DNA from: Sphaeroforma arctica JP610
Lineage: Eukaryota; Opisthokonta; Ichthyosporea; Ichthyophonida
Reading direction: 5' to 3'
NCBI RefSeq assembly: GCF_001186125.1
Contig: NW_014040293.1
Coordinates: forward strand, 31,685-64,914
Length of the DNA stretch: 33,230 bases
A model generated the notes under the pieces. The model searched no databases and was not told where the DNA came from. It saw nothing but the letters and a program-made list of their open reading frames with translations. Below, piece after piece: positions 1 through 10,608 of the stretch; position 1 is the first letter of the stretch; every line of letters begins with the position of its first letter. A program made the position numbers and the translations under genes.

Positions 1-1
1 T

Positions 2-3000
2 GAGAGCATGACCGACTTTGTTATCGCTGAGATGAGCTCGAGAAAGCTGAAGAATGCGGATGACTCAGACATCCATCTGAGACTGTATGTATTTGTGTCA
101 TATGAGTAGTTTCACTAGGTTTTGTTGTACCTCATGCCTTCACTGATAGCCATATTTACTTCTGTGGCACTTCTTATATACGAAGCGTCTGCGGATCGTG
201 CCAGTGGCGTACTGATGTATTTGGACTGTGCAATGTTTTCGTGATTTGAATGTGTGCCGCTCATTCGCGACTAATGGTCGTTTTGGAAACGCTGGGACTG
301 ACTGCCTTAAGTCTGGTTTTGTGTGTCCTGCGGTCAATGTCGGGCTAACTGTATGCTCTCCTCAGAGGACATTTTCCTTCTTATTGGGAGCACTTTTAGA
401 CTTCAGGAGGAATGAGTGGATTATATTACAATATGATTTCGAAGGCCCGATGAATTTTTGAAGATTAACGGACAGATGCACATGCGTGCATTGTGTTTAC
501 GTAGAGTATACGCGTTTCTATATACGGTCTTGTCATGAATCTCACTGAAAAGGGGCAGTCTGTTTGCTCTGGAGCTTTCCACGATACTGAAGATTATCGA
601 TTTATCTACCACCGATTGTATGGACTCATTCTCCGAAATTTAGCATACGCCGCGGGTCGTTTTACTGTATTGTGGAGTCGCACAAGTGGTTCGTGTTTTA
701 CAGCCTTACTGGTGAGAGAACCCACCTTAATATGATATATCCGATCCATCTCTCTCCAGGAATAAAATTACTCAGCAGAAGTTGGTGGAAGTTGAGTGGG
801 CATATCTCGAAGCCCTTGTTCGAGAACTAAATATTAATAGGAAAAATGTTCAAAAGGTATTGCAAATTAGGCAGAGACAAGCCTCGTCATGAACTTTTGA
901 ACAGGAATCGTATTTCAGCTTGCTTGTACATGATTCGCATCGTTTTTGATTGATATTCTGGCTAAAAATCGCTTTTTTTTTCTTCTTCTTTTTTTTTCAA
1001 TATTCGGCTTGTATCACGCGTGTACAAGCGGTATCAGAATGCATACCTGACTTACTCTTGAAAGTATATAGACGCATAAACCCTATCTATATGGATGATC
1101 ATCTGTGTACATTCGTGTATATATATATTTTTATTTATATAGATATATATATATATATATATAAATTTTTTTTATTATCTTTGTAATCGTATTAATTGTG
1201 CTCATCGTATAAATGCATTTACATTGTGTATATCCATGCATTTAGGTATGTTAATGCATACACAACTGCATATATCATTCATCTACGTGTTTCGAATGCC
1301 ATCATGTTTGTTAAAAACTATCAATAGGCTCTACACTCTCGATCTATAAGTAAGATTATAGCGCACGCTTATAGTTTGACATGGAGCTCTACTCACTTCT
1401 CTCGCGTAATACGAGACACGTACACCCGCCTATACGCCGTATTTTATTGGATATCACGTTTTTTATCTCTTTCAGTCTTGCTATATCATGAAATCTTTGA
1501 CTCGATGGTGTATTTGCTGAATATGGACGCGCACGCACAGGTAGCCTGAAATATCGTTGTGCAAGCAGTACCGTCGGGTTCCATGCAGTGTATATGACTC
1601 ATACAGTCAGATGTGAGAGTGTGACCATTAATCTATCGCAACCTCTTCATTTCACAGTCGGAAATGCTCGTTACCAATTGGAATGCCGCCATAGATAAAA
1701 TATCATACAGGTTACCCCCCACAGGCAGGATAGAGGCCAAAGTTGGGACGACCAAGAAATTCGACTTCACAGGTGTACATTCGATCATAAAAGTGATAGT
1801 CACACTCAAACCCTTTGCCCTCGATGACTGTACCGAAGGCAGTGACCAATTCTTCAACACGCACGAGTTTGTGCGGACGGATTCGAGCCAACATAACCGA
1901 CAGGAAAGTACAAGCGTCTCTAGTAAGCGTAACAGCTGCGAGGGAAGCAATGGACGTGCGGAACGCCCGCTGAGCAGGCAACAGACGCCCAACAAACTAC
2001 AGCAGAGCCAAACAACGCCAAGCAATAATGGCACGCCAGCTCAGCAACAAGACGTGAAGCTGGATGGGTACCAATACCCCCTAAACCATCCCAGCTACCA
2101 ACAACACTTGATCACACAGGTGCAGCAGGTACAGCCACGGCTGATGAGTCAGTCGACCAGTACATCCAACATACACCAGCGCACGCCACGCCAAGACACG
2201 GCTTTGTCGGCTACACCACAATTCGCCTCATCACAGCATCAGCATCAGCAGCAACAGTATAACAATAATCAAAACAGTCTGCAGCTGCAAACGGAGCCTG
2301 TGCGACGCACTTCGGCCGATAACCTCTACCATGGCAATCACAGCCCCACTACGACGCCACTGCCGAGCATGCGACCACACAATGTGGTGAAACCCACCGA
2401 CAGTGTGCTCTCCACGCGCAGTTACAGTGGTACCGGGAACACACAGCATGCTGATGGCATGTCCGGTGGGGATGGTCGAGGGATGGGTATGGAGGCCATT
2501 ATGAGCTCGTCGCCTGGGACATTCCAGGTGCAAAGGAATCCCAGTGTGCCGCTTTGGAGCAATAATATGCGAGAAGAGGCTGAGAGGAACGAGTCCCAGT
2601 TCGAGGTACTCCAGGGATCTAAACCAGCCTCCCCCGATATGTCGGGCATGGGCAGCATCATGTCAACCACGCATGACCGCATACACACGTCCAACCCTAT
2701 TCCCAGTGTTGTGCGCATGAGTGTCAATGACTACGCGCCTGGCGGCGACTTTACGTCACCCAAGAGCCCGCACAAACAACCGCTATCGCCAATCAATAGT
2801 ATCATGCGATCAGTCGCAGAACAACCCGTGCATCAACAGCACCAGCAACAACATCAGCAACAACATCATCATCACCAGCAACAGCAACAGCAGGCACACA
2901 GCGGACGCCAACCGGGAAGTAATATAGGAAACAACAGTGGCAATTGGAACGGGGATTTGCACCAGAACAGCAACATCTCGGGCAGGCAGCCGTCGAACAT

Positions 3001-4869
3001 GCCGCAGATATATCAGCCGAGCGGGCCACCCATGGCCGTATCTCAGCAGTTCTCCTCGTATAATGGGTCTAATCAAAACACCCAACTGCACAGGCCACAA
3101 AGTATGGACCCCAATGTGATGTCCGTGAGGTACGTGAGTAATCTTGGTGGGCCACAACTCACCGACGATGGGTACTACATGCACAACGGCGCACACCAGA
3201 GTGCGGTATACAGCTCGTCCGCAATGCCACCACAACAACAGCATGGCCATTCACAGTCACAGGGCCACTGGGACAGGCCACCGTATCCGAATAACATGGA
3301 TGGGATGTATGGGGGCCATGTCAATCCGTCACAACAACAGTCGCGCCTCACCACATCACAGAGTGTGGATCCCAGGGGCTCCCCGCATAATCGGAACCAA
3401 CAGGGTGACCCACGCAGGCCCTTAGATAATAATTGGTACCCTGGTCCGCAAACAAACAGGTATGACGGATACTCGGATATGCAACAGCAGACGCCGACAC
3501 CGGCCAATATGACACAGTATCGGTAAGTGTGTATTTGTTTTTTTTCTTCTTTTTTTTTCTTTTTTTTATCCCAGCTAAATTCAAGCTTTAAACGAGCAAT
3601 ATGATTCCGTGTGCCGTTTATTGCAGAATGTGGTCGTAATTGAGTGAGATGCATTGTGCGTATGTTGGATATTCTAGTAACCTTACGATCTCTGATGTGA
3701 ACGTTTTCACCCATTAAATCTATTATAAAGCGCTTGTTGTTCCTTTACTGTCTCAAAACAACGAAGCGATTCGCTTGCTGACAATGCGTTTGTTTGTTCA
3801 TGGGAATATCCTGGAAGCAAACCCCGTTGCATATATGATATATGTAGTGTGATATTGTACATATACGTGAGCTTTCTAAGAATTTAATCTGACATAAGCT
3901 TCTCATAAATGAGGAGGCTCTGTATTTATTTCTGGTACGATTGAAGTATAAGCAGATGATTGGGTGTATCATGTTTTATATTATATGCTAAATCGACCCC
4001 GCTGTCAATATTTGCATCTATTTCTAGCTGGTTTCTTACTATACCCACGGAGATGCAAGGCGACTCTGAAGAAGAACAAAAGAGACGGCGGGATTACATT
4101 CACACTTTCTTTGAAAGACAGCCTGATGGTGCATGGCTAGTGCGCTACAATCACAGGAAGCACCAATTCGTCCTTTCGATCTTGTAAGTCTCGATGCAAC
4201 GTATAGACAAACCCCCAAATCAGACTGAGTGTGCTTCGTAGGATCAAAATCTACAATTCGTATTTAATCTCTGTTGTGCAAATAGCCATTGTATAAGACT
4301 GTCGCCAAATCAAATCAACATCAACGGTCATGTAGTTCCCATTTATCATCAACATCAACGGTCATGTAGTTCCCATTTATCATCAACATCAACGGTCATG
4401 TAATTCCCATTTATTCGACCCGGTCAATCGTGTGTTCATTGCACGTATATGCTTTTCAACCATATGCCTCCGGTAAACTGATCTGTGTAGTTCGTATCTC
4501 ATTCTACATTGCCTCTACACATGTTTTTTTTTATCCTCCTAAACTGTACCTCCTAAACAAAAAATTACCTCCTAAACAGTATGTTGGGTATCGATTCCAC
4601 TTTCGCCTTTCTGATATACTCGAAAGTCGAAAATTGACCGTTTTGCCTGCCTTTCATTTACACATATCAGATTTGGTGGTTTAGTTCTTCACATGAACAT
4701 TGCGTCCCAGGGTAACGAGTACGTGCTGGACAATCATCGATTCCCGTCAATCCCAGCGTTGACAGACTATTATCAAAGTAACAATATAAGCGGGAAGATC
4801 GCCACGCCGCTGACGATGCCGATACCCTGCATTCGCACTGACACCACTAATTACGTTTTGGTGGAGTGA
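2..4869 (+). CDS. SH2-domain adaptor-like protein, 5' end outside window; exons 2-84, 760-856, 1658-3522, 4028-4183, 4671-4869
   Basis: Five exons join with exact phase agreement across four GT-AG introns (85-759, 857-1657, 3523-4027, 4184-4670), giving 799 visible residues and a TGA stop at 4867-4869. Residues 1-110 are charged and probably helical, possibly a coiled-coil or BAR-like part. Residues about 125-680 are low complexity, rich in Q, N, S, P, H, G and M, with His/Gln runs at 2839-2893. Residues 683-790 form an SH2 domain: a Trp at the start (W683), the FLVR-like strand GAWLVRYN with the phosphotyrosine-binding Arg at about R721, FVLSIL, then LHMNI with the usual His (H741), and FPSIPALTDYYQ near the C-terminal helix. 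SH2 domains bind phosphotyrosine peptides, so a cytoplasmic signalling adaptor is inferred. No kinase or phosphatase domain is visible. The ATG at 1664 is internal, because upstream exons fit in phase. The family beyond SH2 is not recognised. Confidence 0.85.
85..759 (+). other. Intron 1 of the SH2 gene
   Basis: It starts with GTATGT after position 84 and ends in a pyrimidine-rich acceptor (tctctccag) at 759. The upstream exon leaves two bases of a Leu codon and the next exon supplies the third. No convincing coding sequence, repeat or RNA gene was seen inside. Short ORFs on both strands lack family features. Confidence 0.75.
857..1657 (+). other. Intron 2 of the SH2 gene, AT-rich with microsatellite
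   Basis: It begins GTATTG and ends in TTCATTTCACAG. Both flanking exons are phase 0. It contains a homopyrimidine stretch near 970-997 and an AT microsatellite near 1116-1164. No coding sequence is supported. Confidence 0.7.
1116..1164. repeat. (TA)n microsatellite in intron 2
   Basis: Interrupted TA dinucleotide runs, with the longest uninterrupted part near 1144-1162, lie within intron 2 of the SH2 gene. No function is inferred. Confidence 0.85.
4314..4415. repeat. Three tandem copies of a 34-bp unit inside intron 4
   Basis: The unit starting ATCAACATCAACGGTCATGT recurs at 4314, 4348 and 4382 with an exact 34-bp period. The copies are nearly identical; the third has A for G in the TGTAGTTCCC part. 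The array lies in the last intron of the SH2 gene (4184-4670), between the two exons of the SH2 domain. A second, weaker repeat of CCTCCTAAAC occurs three times at about 4536-4579 in the same intron. Confidence 0.9.
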
Positions 4870-4974
4870 GATTGATGCTTGCTGGCCACCACCAAAAGAT
4901 GGCATAAAGTTTGAGCAATATGTTATCTTGGGTGAAAGCTACTCACATACTTGCATGGTAATCTGAGGTTTCCA

Positions 4975-4980
4975 AATAAA
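4975..4980 (+). terminator. Possible polyadenylation signal of the SH2 gene
   Basis: AATAAA lies about 106 bases after the stop codon, followed by T-rich sequence. Other AATAAA copies occur near 5070 and 5215, so the exact cleavage site cannot be decided from sequence. The interval 4870-5280 contains no recognisable gene and is best read as 3' UTR plus intergenic sequence. Confidence 0.3.
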
Positions 4981-5283
4981 TTTCATCAGTCAAATTTATT
5001 GGGCCGTGAATTGTCACACAAGTGTGAGCGCTGACCCGCAATCGTATTATATAGGCTAGTTATACGATGAATAAAAGTAAACACCCAAAGCATGAAAGTA
5101 AATCATGGAAATTCCGGTATTTTCTTCGCGAAAAAAAATATACCAAAACAGAATGGATCAAAGATATGAATTAGGTAAATATTACTGTATCATATTTTGT
5201 AGCAAATGAACTTTCAATAAATTGCTTTAGCGAAGCCTTCCCGTTAAGAACGACCCTGACTACTCATCAACCACACAGAATAT

Positions 5284-5568
5284 TTAGTTGACAATGCAAG
5301 ATGATGTCACGAGCAACCACCGTGGGCAACAACCGACACCGTTTACAAAAACGTCGGAGTGTTTCCTATACAATAAGATTATCAAAGTGTGCAAACGAAA
5401 GCTCCCGACAAATGAGCTATGTAGCTCAAATCCTTCCAAAATATCTTTCCCATCTGTAAATTTTACCGGGACTTGCAAGGCGGCAATATGCACGCTTCGA
5501 TTTGAGGTGGTAAAACAGATGATTCCGGCTTTAAATTGTTCCGGACTCGAAGTTCTACTTTTTAGCAT
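5284..5568 (-). CDS. Unrecognised coding-like frame, 94 codons
   Basis: A minus-strand frame ends in TAA at 5284. Its residue composition looks more protein-like than the overlapping plus-strand frame (5288-5617), with mixed hydrophobic strands such as HIAALQVPVKF and TLIILLYRK. The same frame upstream, to about 5640, also reads protein-like across a stop, so this may be the tail of a decayed gene or element. No family is recognised. It lies between the SH2 gene and the LINE. The plus-strand frame remains an alternative. Confidence 0.2.
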   Translation of the reverse strand: MLKSRTSSPEQFKAGIICFTTSNRSVHIAALQVPVKFTDGKDILEGFELHSSFVGSFRLHTLIILLYRKHSDVFVNGVGCCPRWLLVTSSCIVN

Positions 5569-5987
5569 TCCTCATGGTGGCGTGGATTTCAGTTCTTTCC
5601 AGCTATCTGGATTATAATCAGTTTGAGGAAAGATGACAATCAACAGTATTATCGTATTCCGAACATTAATAACGCTTTACCGGGGTCATATCGAGTGTCT
5701 GACAATAATTGGAGAGAAAATTCTTGGGCAATTGCATCGATTATTCTCTTTGTCGTTCACTGCATATAGCCTTCTGAAAATTACACATCCACTGACCAAA
5801 TTATTTGCTATTCAAAGAAAAAATATATATTCAAAAAGCAATGTTAATATAGCTAACAAGTTGACATCGATTAACCAGCCCCTACCAATGTGTCTGGCAC
5901 ACAATCCTCTTCACCAGAGGACTGAACAAATATACTCAAGTCGATGGCAACGCTCAATGACCTAATAAAAACGCTACAAGAAAAACC

Positions 5988-6946
5988 GTGGACCTTGAAT
6001 CCCGCGTCCGTACAACGTCAAGCGACAACCACACGAATACAATTCAATTTGGTGTGAGCTCACTTCAACAACCCACAAATGATGACACAGTGATCACTAC
6101 ACCGGCAAAACGCTTGCGCACCAATGAGCAGCGTAACAAAGAAGTTGCCAGCTACCGTTCCAAAGTAGCTAAATCCACAAAACCGTCCCCTAAAACGCGA
6201 CCATTCCTTCCAGTACCAAAAGCAACATCCCGCCCAGCTGTTTTTGTCACAAATGACAAGTCGCCTGCTGTCTCTAGACGAATTGAAGAATGCAACTCCT
6301 GTCTGGCTTTTCTTCAAAGCAGTATTTCCAAATGGCAAGCCTCCCCCACGCTATGCCTTTGAATAAGTGTGGCGCTCCAATCCTATTTTGAATCGTCACC
6401 AACAATATTTTCCGGTATCTGCCATCGAAACCAAATCCCGAACGCAACCGTCGAGGCCGAGAAACCAGCATCATCCGAATTTGTATTTCTGGTGAGGTCG
6501 AAGCCAGCTTGAAACTAATTGCAAATGATGCCTGGAAGTGGCGCCTTGACGAAAATAACGGTCCACGCTCCAATATGCACCCAGATTCAACCAAAGCAGC
6601 AATTATATATTATCTTCGAACCAAGCGCGAGGCCCGATGCGGTGCAGGCTTGGCACCTGAGATCATCGGCAAAGCCTTGATCTACTCCTGATCCCTTTGA
6701 CGAAATCAGTAGATATCGAGATCCTCAAATCTACAACCGAGCGCATTGAGAGAGCATTTCAATCAAAGCGTGGCAACCCCACAACCAGGGACTCCGCACG
6801 CAACTGTACCAACTACCCCATCAGCGATTTCCCGACTCTTGGAGAAGGCAGATCAACTGGAGCATAGAAATCAACACAGTAGAACCCGATATCAATTTGC
6901 CAGAGAACGACCAATGTTAAGACCTATGCATATGATGCTTTTTTGA
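5988..6946 (+). pseudogene. LINE ORF1-like region (broken)
   Basis: The first frame (5988-6362) is basic and rich in T, S, K and P. After a frame change it continues at 6446-6690 with a stretch (RICISGEVEASLKLI, then ANDAWKWRLD) that could be part of an RNA-binding fold. Another open part runs at 6746-6946. Position before the endonuclease makes ORF1, an RNA-binding LINE protein, the natural reading. There is no zinc knuckle and no certain RRM motif. The assignment rests mostly on context. Confidence 0.45.
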
Positions 6947-6962
6947 CCCACGAGGTCTCAAT

Positions 6963-7371
6963 TTGGATATTCCGACGAAATCAGATAAGTGTTTGAATGT
7001 TATATCGGTTTTGGATCAGGTTGATGTTATATGTGTGGTTGAAACCTGGCATAATGTGACTTTTCTAAATCATATACGTTCATCCACGAAGCCTCGAATC
7101 TTATATCACACTGCACGACACAATCCCGTACATCCTTCGCACTGTGGTATTGGGATATTTTCCAAGCATCATCCATCGAAGTTTAACCTCATCCTTTCAT
7201 CACCATAAGCGGTTTTCTTCTCTTGGTATCCCAATGGCTGTATTCTACCTCCCACTCAACTCCTTAGCAGAGGCAGAAGTTGAACACTGCATGAATCCTC
7301 ACTTCCAGCTAGATGTTGTCTGGGGTGATTTCAATTTCAACCCCAATATGTCACATTCAAAACGACGGTAG
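6963..7371 (+). pseudogene. LINE APE-type endonuclease fragment (broken)
   Basis: The motif VICVVETW matches the catalytic Glu strand of LINE endonucleases (usually xxxLTETW). GIGIFSK corresponds to the following G-V-A-I-F strand. After one frame change, WGDFNFNP matches the conserved GDFN motif. These appear in the correct order and spacing for the nicking endonuclease used in target-primed reverse transcription. The C-terminal SDH motif was not found in a clear form between 7372 and 7785, a stretch that looks heavily scrambled. Confidence 0.7.
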
Positions 7372-7785
7372 ATGCCACTACTCCCGGTGCCTGGTGCCTA
7401 CATTATCTCTATACGGGAGAATTTACCGGTACAGAGCACGCGTACCACAGGTCAACAACCCCAGCCTCTCTTCAAACATACCTTCTTGCGGATCACGGTA
7501 ACTACGATGACCACAAATTTGGCCTCGATCTTCAGGTGGTCCCAAATGAACCAGTAATCCGTCTTCGGCGAGTGCCCCGTCTCAATCACCACCCCAGCAC
7601 CAGAGTCTACCATCCCACGGCTACAACCGGTATCGCCACCGACAGCATCATTTACACGACAAGGTCCGCACCCTGTTGTTTCACGCTGAGATCCGTAAGC
7701 AACCGACACCTGTTACGATCATCGTCAGACGGATTCGAGCGTATACTATATTGAATTTGGCGCTACGTAGCGAACCCTGCCATTT

Positions 7786-9222
7786 TTGGAGGTTACTATT
7801 ATGACACTGACAAAACGTGGGTACAACGACTGCCGATTCGCACGTTCCGCCCGCGATCTTGCCCAACACAACATCTATACGAACAAGCGTATCGCACATC
7901 AACATCGATCACCGCGTCAGCCTTGTATACCGGGTATCCAGGATTCGGGCGCTGCACTGACAGGTTACTACCAAGATCTCTTCAACAAAACTAACTACCA
8001 CGTGACCCCGCCGGACACAGCATCAGCACCTACATCGAATGCAATTATTCACTCGGGGATGGTGTTGGTGGCAATACTGTGCTATCCAAACAAGGGCCCT
8101 GGTCCAAATGGTATCCATATCCTCCTCCTTAAGGCCACAATAGAACGATCAACTGAACCCCCGACTATGGGACACCCTGACCCTGACAGCCCACTTATTA
8201 GCATCTTGGCTGAGGCATTATCTGCCCTCTTAATGACTGGAACATTCCCTAAGGCTCTCGACTGTACTCTTGTGACAGCCCATCTGAAGAAAGCAGACAC
8301 GGATATTGCATCCCCTGCCAATTTCCGAACGACAACCTTAACGCAGATTGTTCGACGCATTTTTGAGAAGTGCTTCCAACAGCTTATAACAAATCACTCC
8401 GGATCAACCACCCATGTAACTCAAGCTGGATTTGAATCACGCTACTCCTATCATACTCATAGAATCTGAGACACAATCCGAGGATGCCTGGAATGATTTG
8501 TGTCTTGACATCACCAAAGCATACAATAAAGTGGTCCTCCCGCGCATGTGGATGCTGTTTCACCAAGCTGGAATGTCAAAGAACTGGATCAGTTGTCCCC
8601 GTGCATTGTTCGAGAATGTTCCCACACATGTGACGTATCGTGGGAAGCTTTTACCTCTATTCCATAGAACGAATGGCATCCTCCAAGATTCGATTGTCGG
8701 TCCACAGCTTTTTATCATGGACTCCCTGACTATTCTGCTTGCGCAATTTCGACCGAGACTTTTCCGCTCCTACTCCTTTGTAGATGACACGCGCATTCAG
8801 GCTCCGCAATCTATTCGGTTGCAACCCTTCCTGAACGCGATCGATGATTGGGGTCGCCAATCCGGTCTAAAACAAGGGATCCCTATGCCCCGAAAGATAT
8901 CGTCGAGTATGCTGCATGCAATACAGCCTCTCCGTATCAATGGGCATCTCATCACGCCAACGCTAGTAGGCTCCCCAAATGCGAACACTCTCAACAGACG
9001 CCTACTTATCCCTCCCATGCCCATGACGGCGAAACTCTCTGACATCTATCCACAGCCTTCCAAATACTTAGGACGTCAACTGTCCCGGGCATACCGAATA
9101 TCGACTTCGCAAAACACATGGACCACCTCGTGACAGAATTACTCCAGGCTATAGACTTTATTTTGACACTTCAACAGTTCAAGTTAAAATGTGGTATTCA
9201 GTGTGATACACAAACGCCTTAA
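7786..9222 (+). pseudogene. LINE reverse transcriptase (broken)
   Basis: Motifs occur in canonical order. KGPGPNGI near 8094 corresponds to KAPGPDGI. GTFPKALDCTLVTAHLKK corresponds to the G-x-FP...W...PI-K region. FRTTTLT replaces YRPISLT and QAGFESRYS replaces QxGFRxxxST. LDITKAYNKV (motif A, after a frame change near 8440) replaces the usual KAFDxV, so its aspartate is changed. GILQDSIVGPQLF stands for GxxQGSxLGPxLF. SYSFVDDTRI near 8775 holds the paired aspartates of motif C. YLG near 9066 fits the post-RT thumb. A last frame change near 9085 leads to the stop at 9220. The changed motif residues and frameshifts show it is inactive. Confidence 0.85.
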
Positions 9223-9439
9223 TAGCACAGAATAGACAGAATAAAACAACTGACTGGTGTTGCTTAAGTTATCTAACAGGTACATAAAACTTGACTTCTC
9301 AGATGTCGACTTTCCTAAGTGAAGTGTCCATCACATGACTAAGTGTGTCTAAGACAAAAAGTGACGTTGACAAAACTCAAATCAAAGGTTGGCTGATACA
9401 GGCTCTAATAGAAATCAGCTATAATGCTAACCTTTTGAC
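9223..9439. other. Spacer between LINE and gypsy remnant
   Basis: About 220 bases with no readable coding sequence or repeat were seen. It may include the LINE 3' UTR. Confidence 0.4.
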
Positions 9440-10215
9440 CTAGCACTCTTAGCGGTCGATCAGATTAAACCGATGATTCCTTTAGTAAAACAAGAGTTGT
9501 TCTCGACTTATCTCCTATTAGTTATTTGATCTCCAAAGATAGCTTTCCTGTATTAAAGAGAAGTGAGATACTACGTAATATGGAAGGAACCACCATTTTA
9601 CCATGATTGATTTTAAAGCGGAGTTCGACCAACTCAAGATATACGAACCACATAGAAATTATTTTTTTATGTGGCAATGTATGAAGTAAAAACTTATAGG
9701 GACCCCCTAATGATACAACTGTTAACTGATCTGTCGGGGAACGTGTCCTATACTCAGACGATATAGTTGGATTTACCTCGACAGCAGCCGAGCATACAAG
9801 TCTCGTCAAACTTGTACTTTAACGCTTGAATGAGGCTAACCTCACGATACATGAAGCCAAGTGCGTGTTTGCTAAAGATACTATTCATTTACTTGATTAT
9901 GAGAAATCAACCGCCGGAGTAGAAATAAATACAGGGAAGAAGCAACTCCTCCTTGATCTATCTACGCCTATACCAGCGAGAGATGCCAATTCTGTGCGTG
10001 GGGTTGTCAATTTCTTATCGGACTCGGTACCACATTTATCCCACTACCCAAAGCCTGTTTGTCACCAATGTTTTCACAAAGGCAAACTGGGTAAGTTTTT
10101 TACTAAAAAGTGCGATGAAGCTTTGAACCCAGTCAAAGATGAGGCTATGGATGTGCATGTATAGTATGCAAACTCCTGTGGACGGTGTTTCATTTCAAGT
10201 AGCTCGCTTGAATGA
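9440..10215 (+). mobile_element. Ty3/gypsy pol fossil (RT to RNase H start), broken
   Basis: Recognisable parts in order are the RT palm start (MIDFKAEFDQL near 9605, the family's D-x-K-x-x-F-x-Q-L), the catalytic DDIVGF region near 9760, then EANLTIHEAKCVFAKD, DLSTPIPA and VVNFLSD, and an RNase H beginning with CDEALN near 10110. This order and these motifs are typical of Ty3/gypsy rather than copia. It is clearly broken, with several breaks, and no LTRs of its own were found. A short stretch (about 26 bp, starting CGCTTGAATGAGGC) occurs twice, at 9823 and 10205. Coding-like sequence may continue to about 10560. Confidence 0.75.
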
Positions 10216-10238
10216 GGCTAACCTCATGATATAATAGT

Positions 10239-10311
10239 CGTCAGGGTTGGTATTACATTTGCACTTTATTTAGTCTACTACATTTCACTCAAACAATCGT
10301 CAGGGTTGGTA
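10239..10311 (+). repeat. Copia LTR tip (10255-10297) between two 16-bp direct repeats
   Basis: The word CGTCAGGGTTGGTATT occurs at about 10239 and again at about 10296. Between them, ACATTTGCACTTTATTTAGT and the following bases match the last ~40 bp of the copia LTR family found at 16240-16723 and 22806-23318. This is a tiny terminal piece of that LTR in plus orientation. The direct repeats are longer than the 5-bp target duplications seen elsewhere for this family. Confidence 0.65.
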
Positions 10312-10608
10312 TTCCTCTGAGGAGGACCTTCCTTCTCATCACTTGAGTGAGTTTTTATGTAAAACCTTTGTCTATGATTTGTCAACGAATCGGAGAGAGT
10401 TCTGAGATTCACGGAAAGTGTCAGATGGTAGTCAAACTACAGTATCATTCGTAGAGCAAATCTTATAAGAAGTTAAACCGTCTTGGGATGTTTTATCAAG
10501 TACATCTTTGGCATACGACTCTGCAACAGGGACATCAGAATCAAATATTTTGGAGGTAGGGACGATGAGTGCCTAGTTGGAGTGCGTTAGTACTTTCTAT
10601 GTTGTTTA

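Larger units (their letters stand above)
5945..9222 (+). mobile_element. Decayed LINE (non-LTR retrotransposon) with APE endonuclease and RT
   Basis: Traces of the usual LINE order are present: an ORF1-like part (about 5988-6945), an apurinic-like endonuclease (6963-7371) and reverse transcriptase (7786-9222). The parts lie in different frames, so several frameshifts have occurred: frame 3 to 2 within ORF1, 3 to 1 within the endonuclease, and 1 to 2 to 1 within RT. The last readable stretch ends at TAA 9220-9222. No poly(A) tail or target-site duplication was identified, so the element boundaries are approximate. An APE-type endonuclease with this RT layout fits the L1/Jockey/CR1 side of LINE diversity, but the clade is not resolved. 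Confidence 0.8.

Noticed and set aside
1664-1666. ATG at 1664 as the true start of the SH2 gene
   Set aside because: The frame is preceded by a good acceptor at 1657, and two upstream exons join in exact phase, so this Met is internal.
1633-2034. Minus-strand ORF of 133 codons and other long frames overlapping exon 3
   Set aside because: They are shadows of the Q/N-rich plus-strand exon. The exon fits splice phases and leads into an SH2 domain, and the opposing frames have no family features.
4314-4415. CRISPR-like array
   Set aside because: Direct tandem 34-bp copies have no spacers and lie in a eukaryotic intron.
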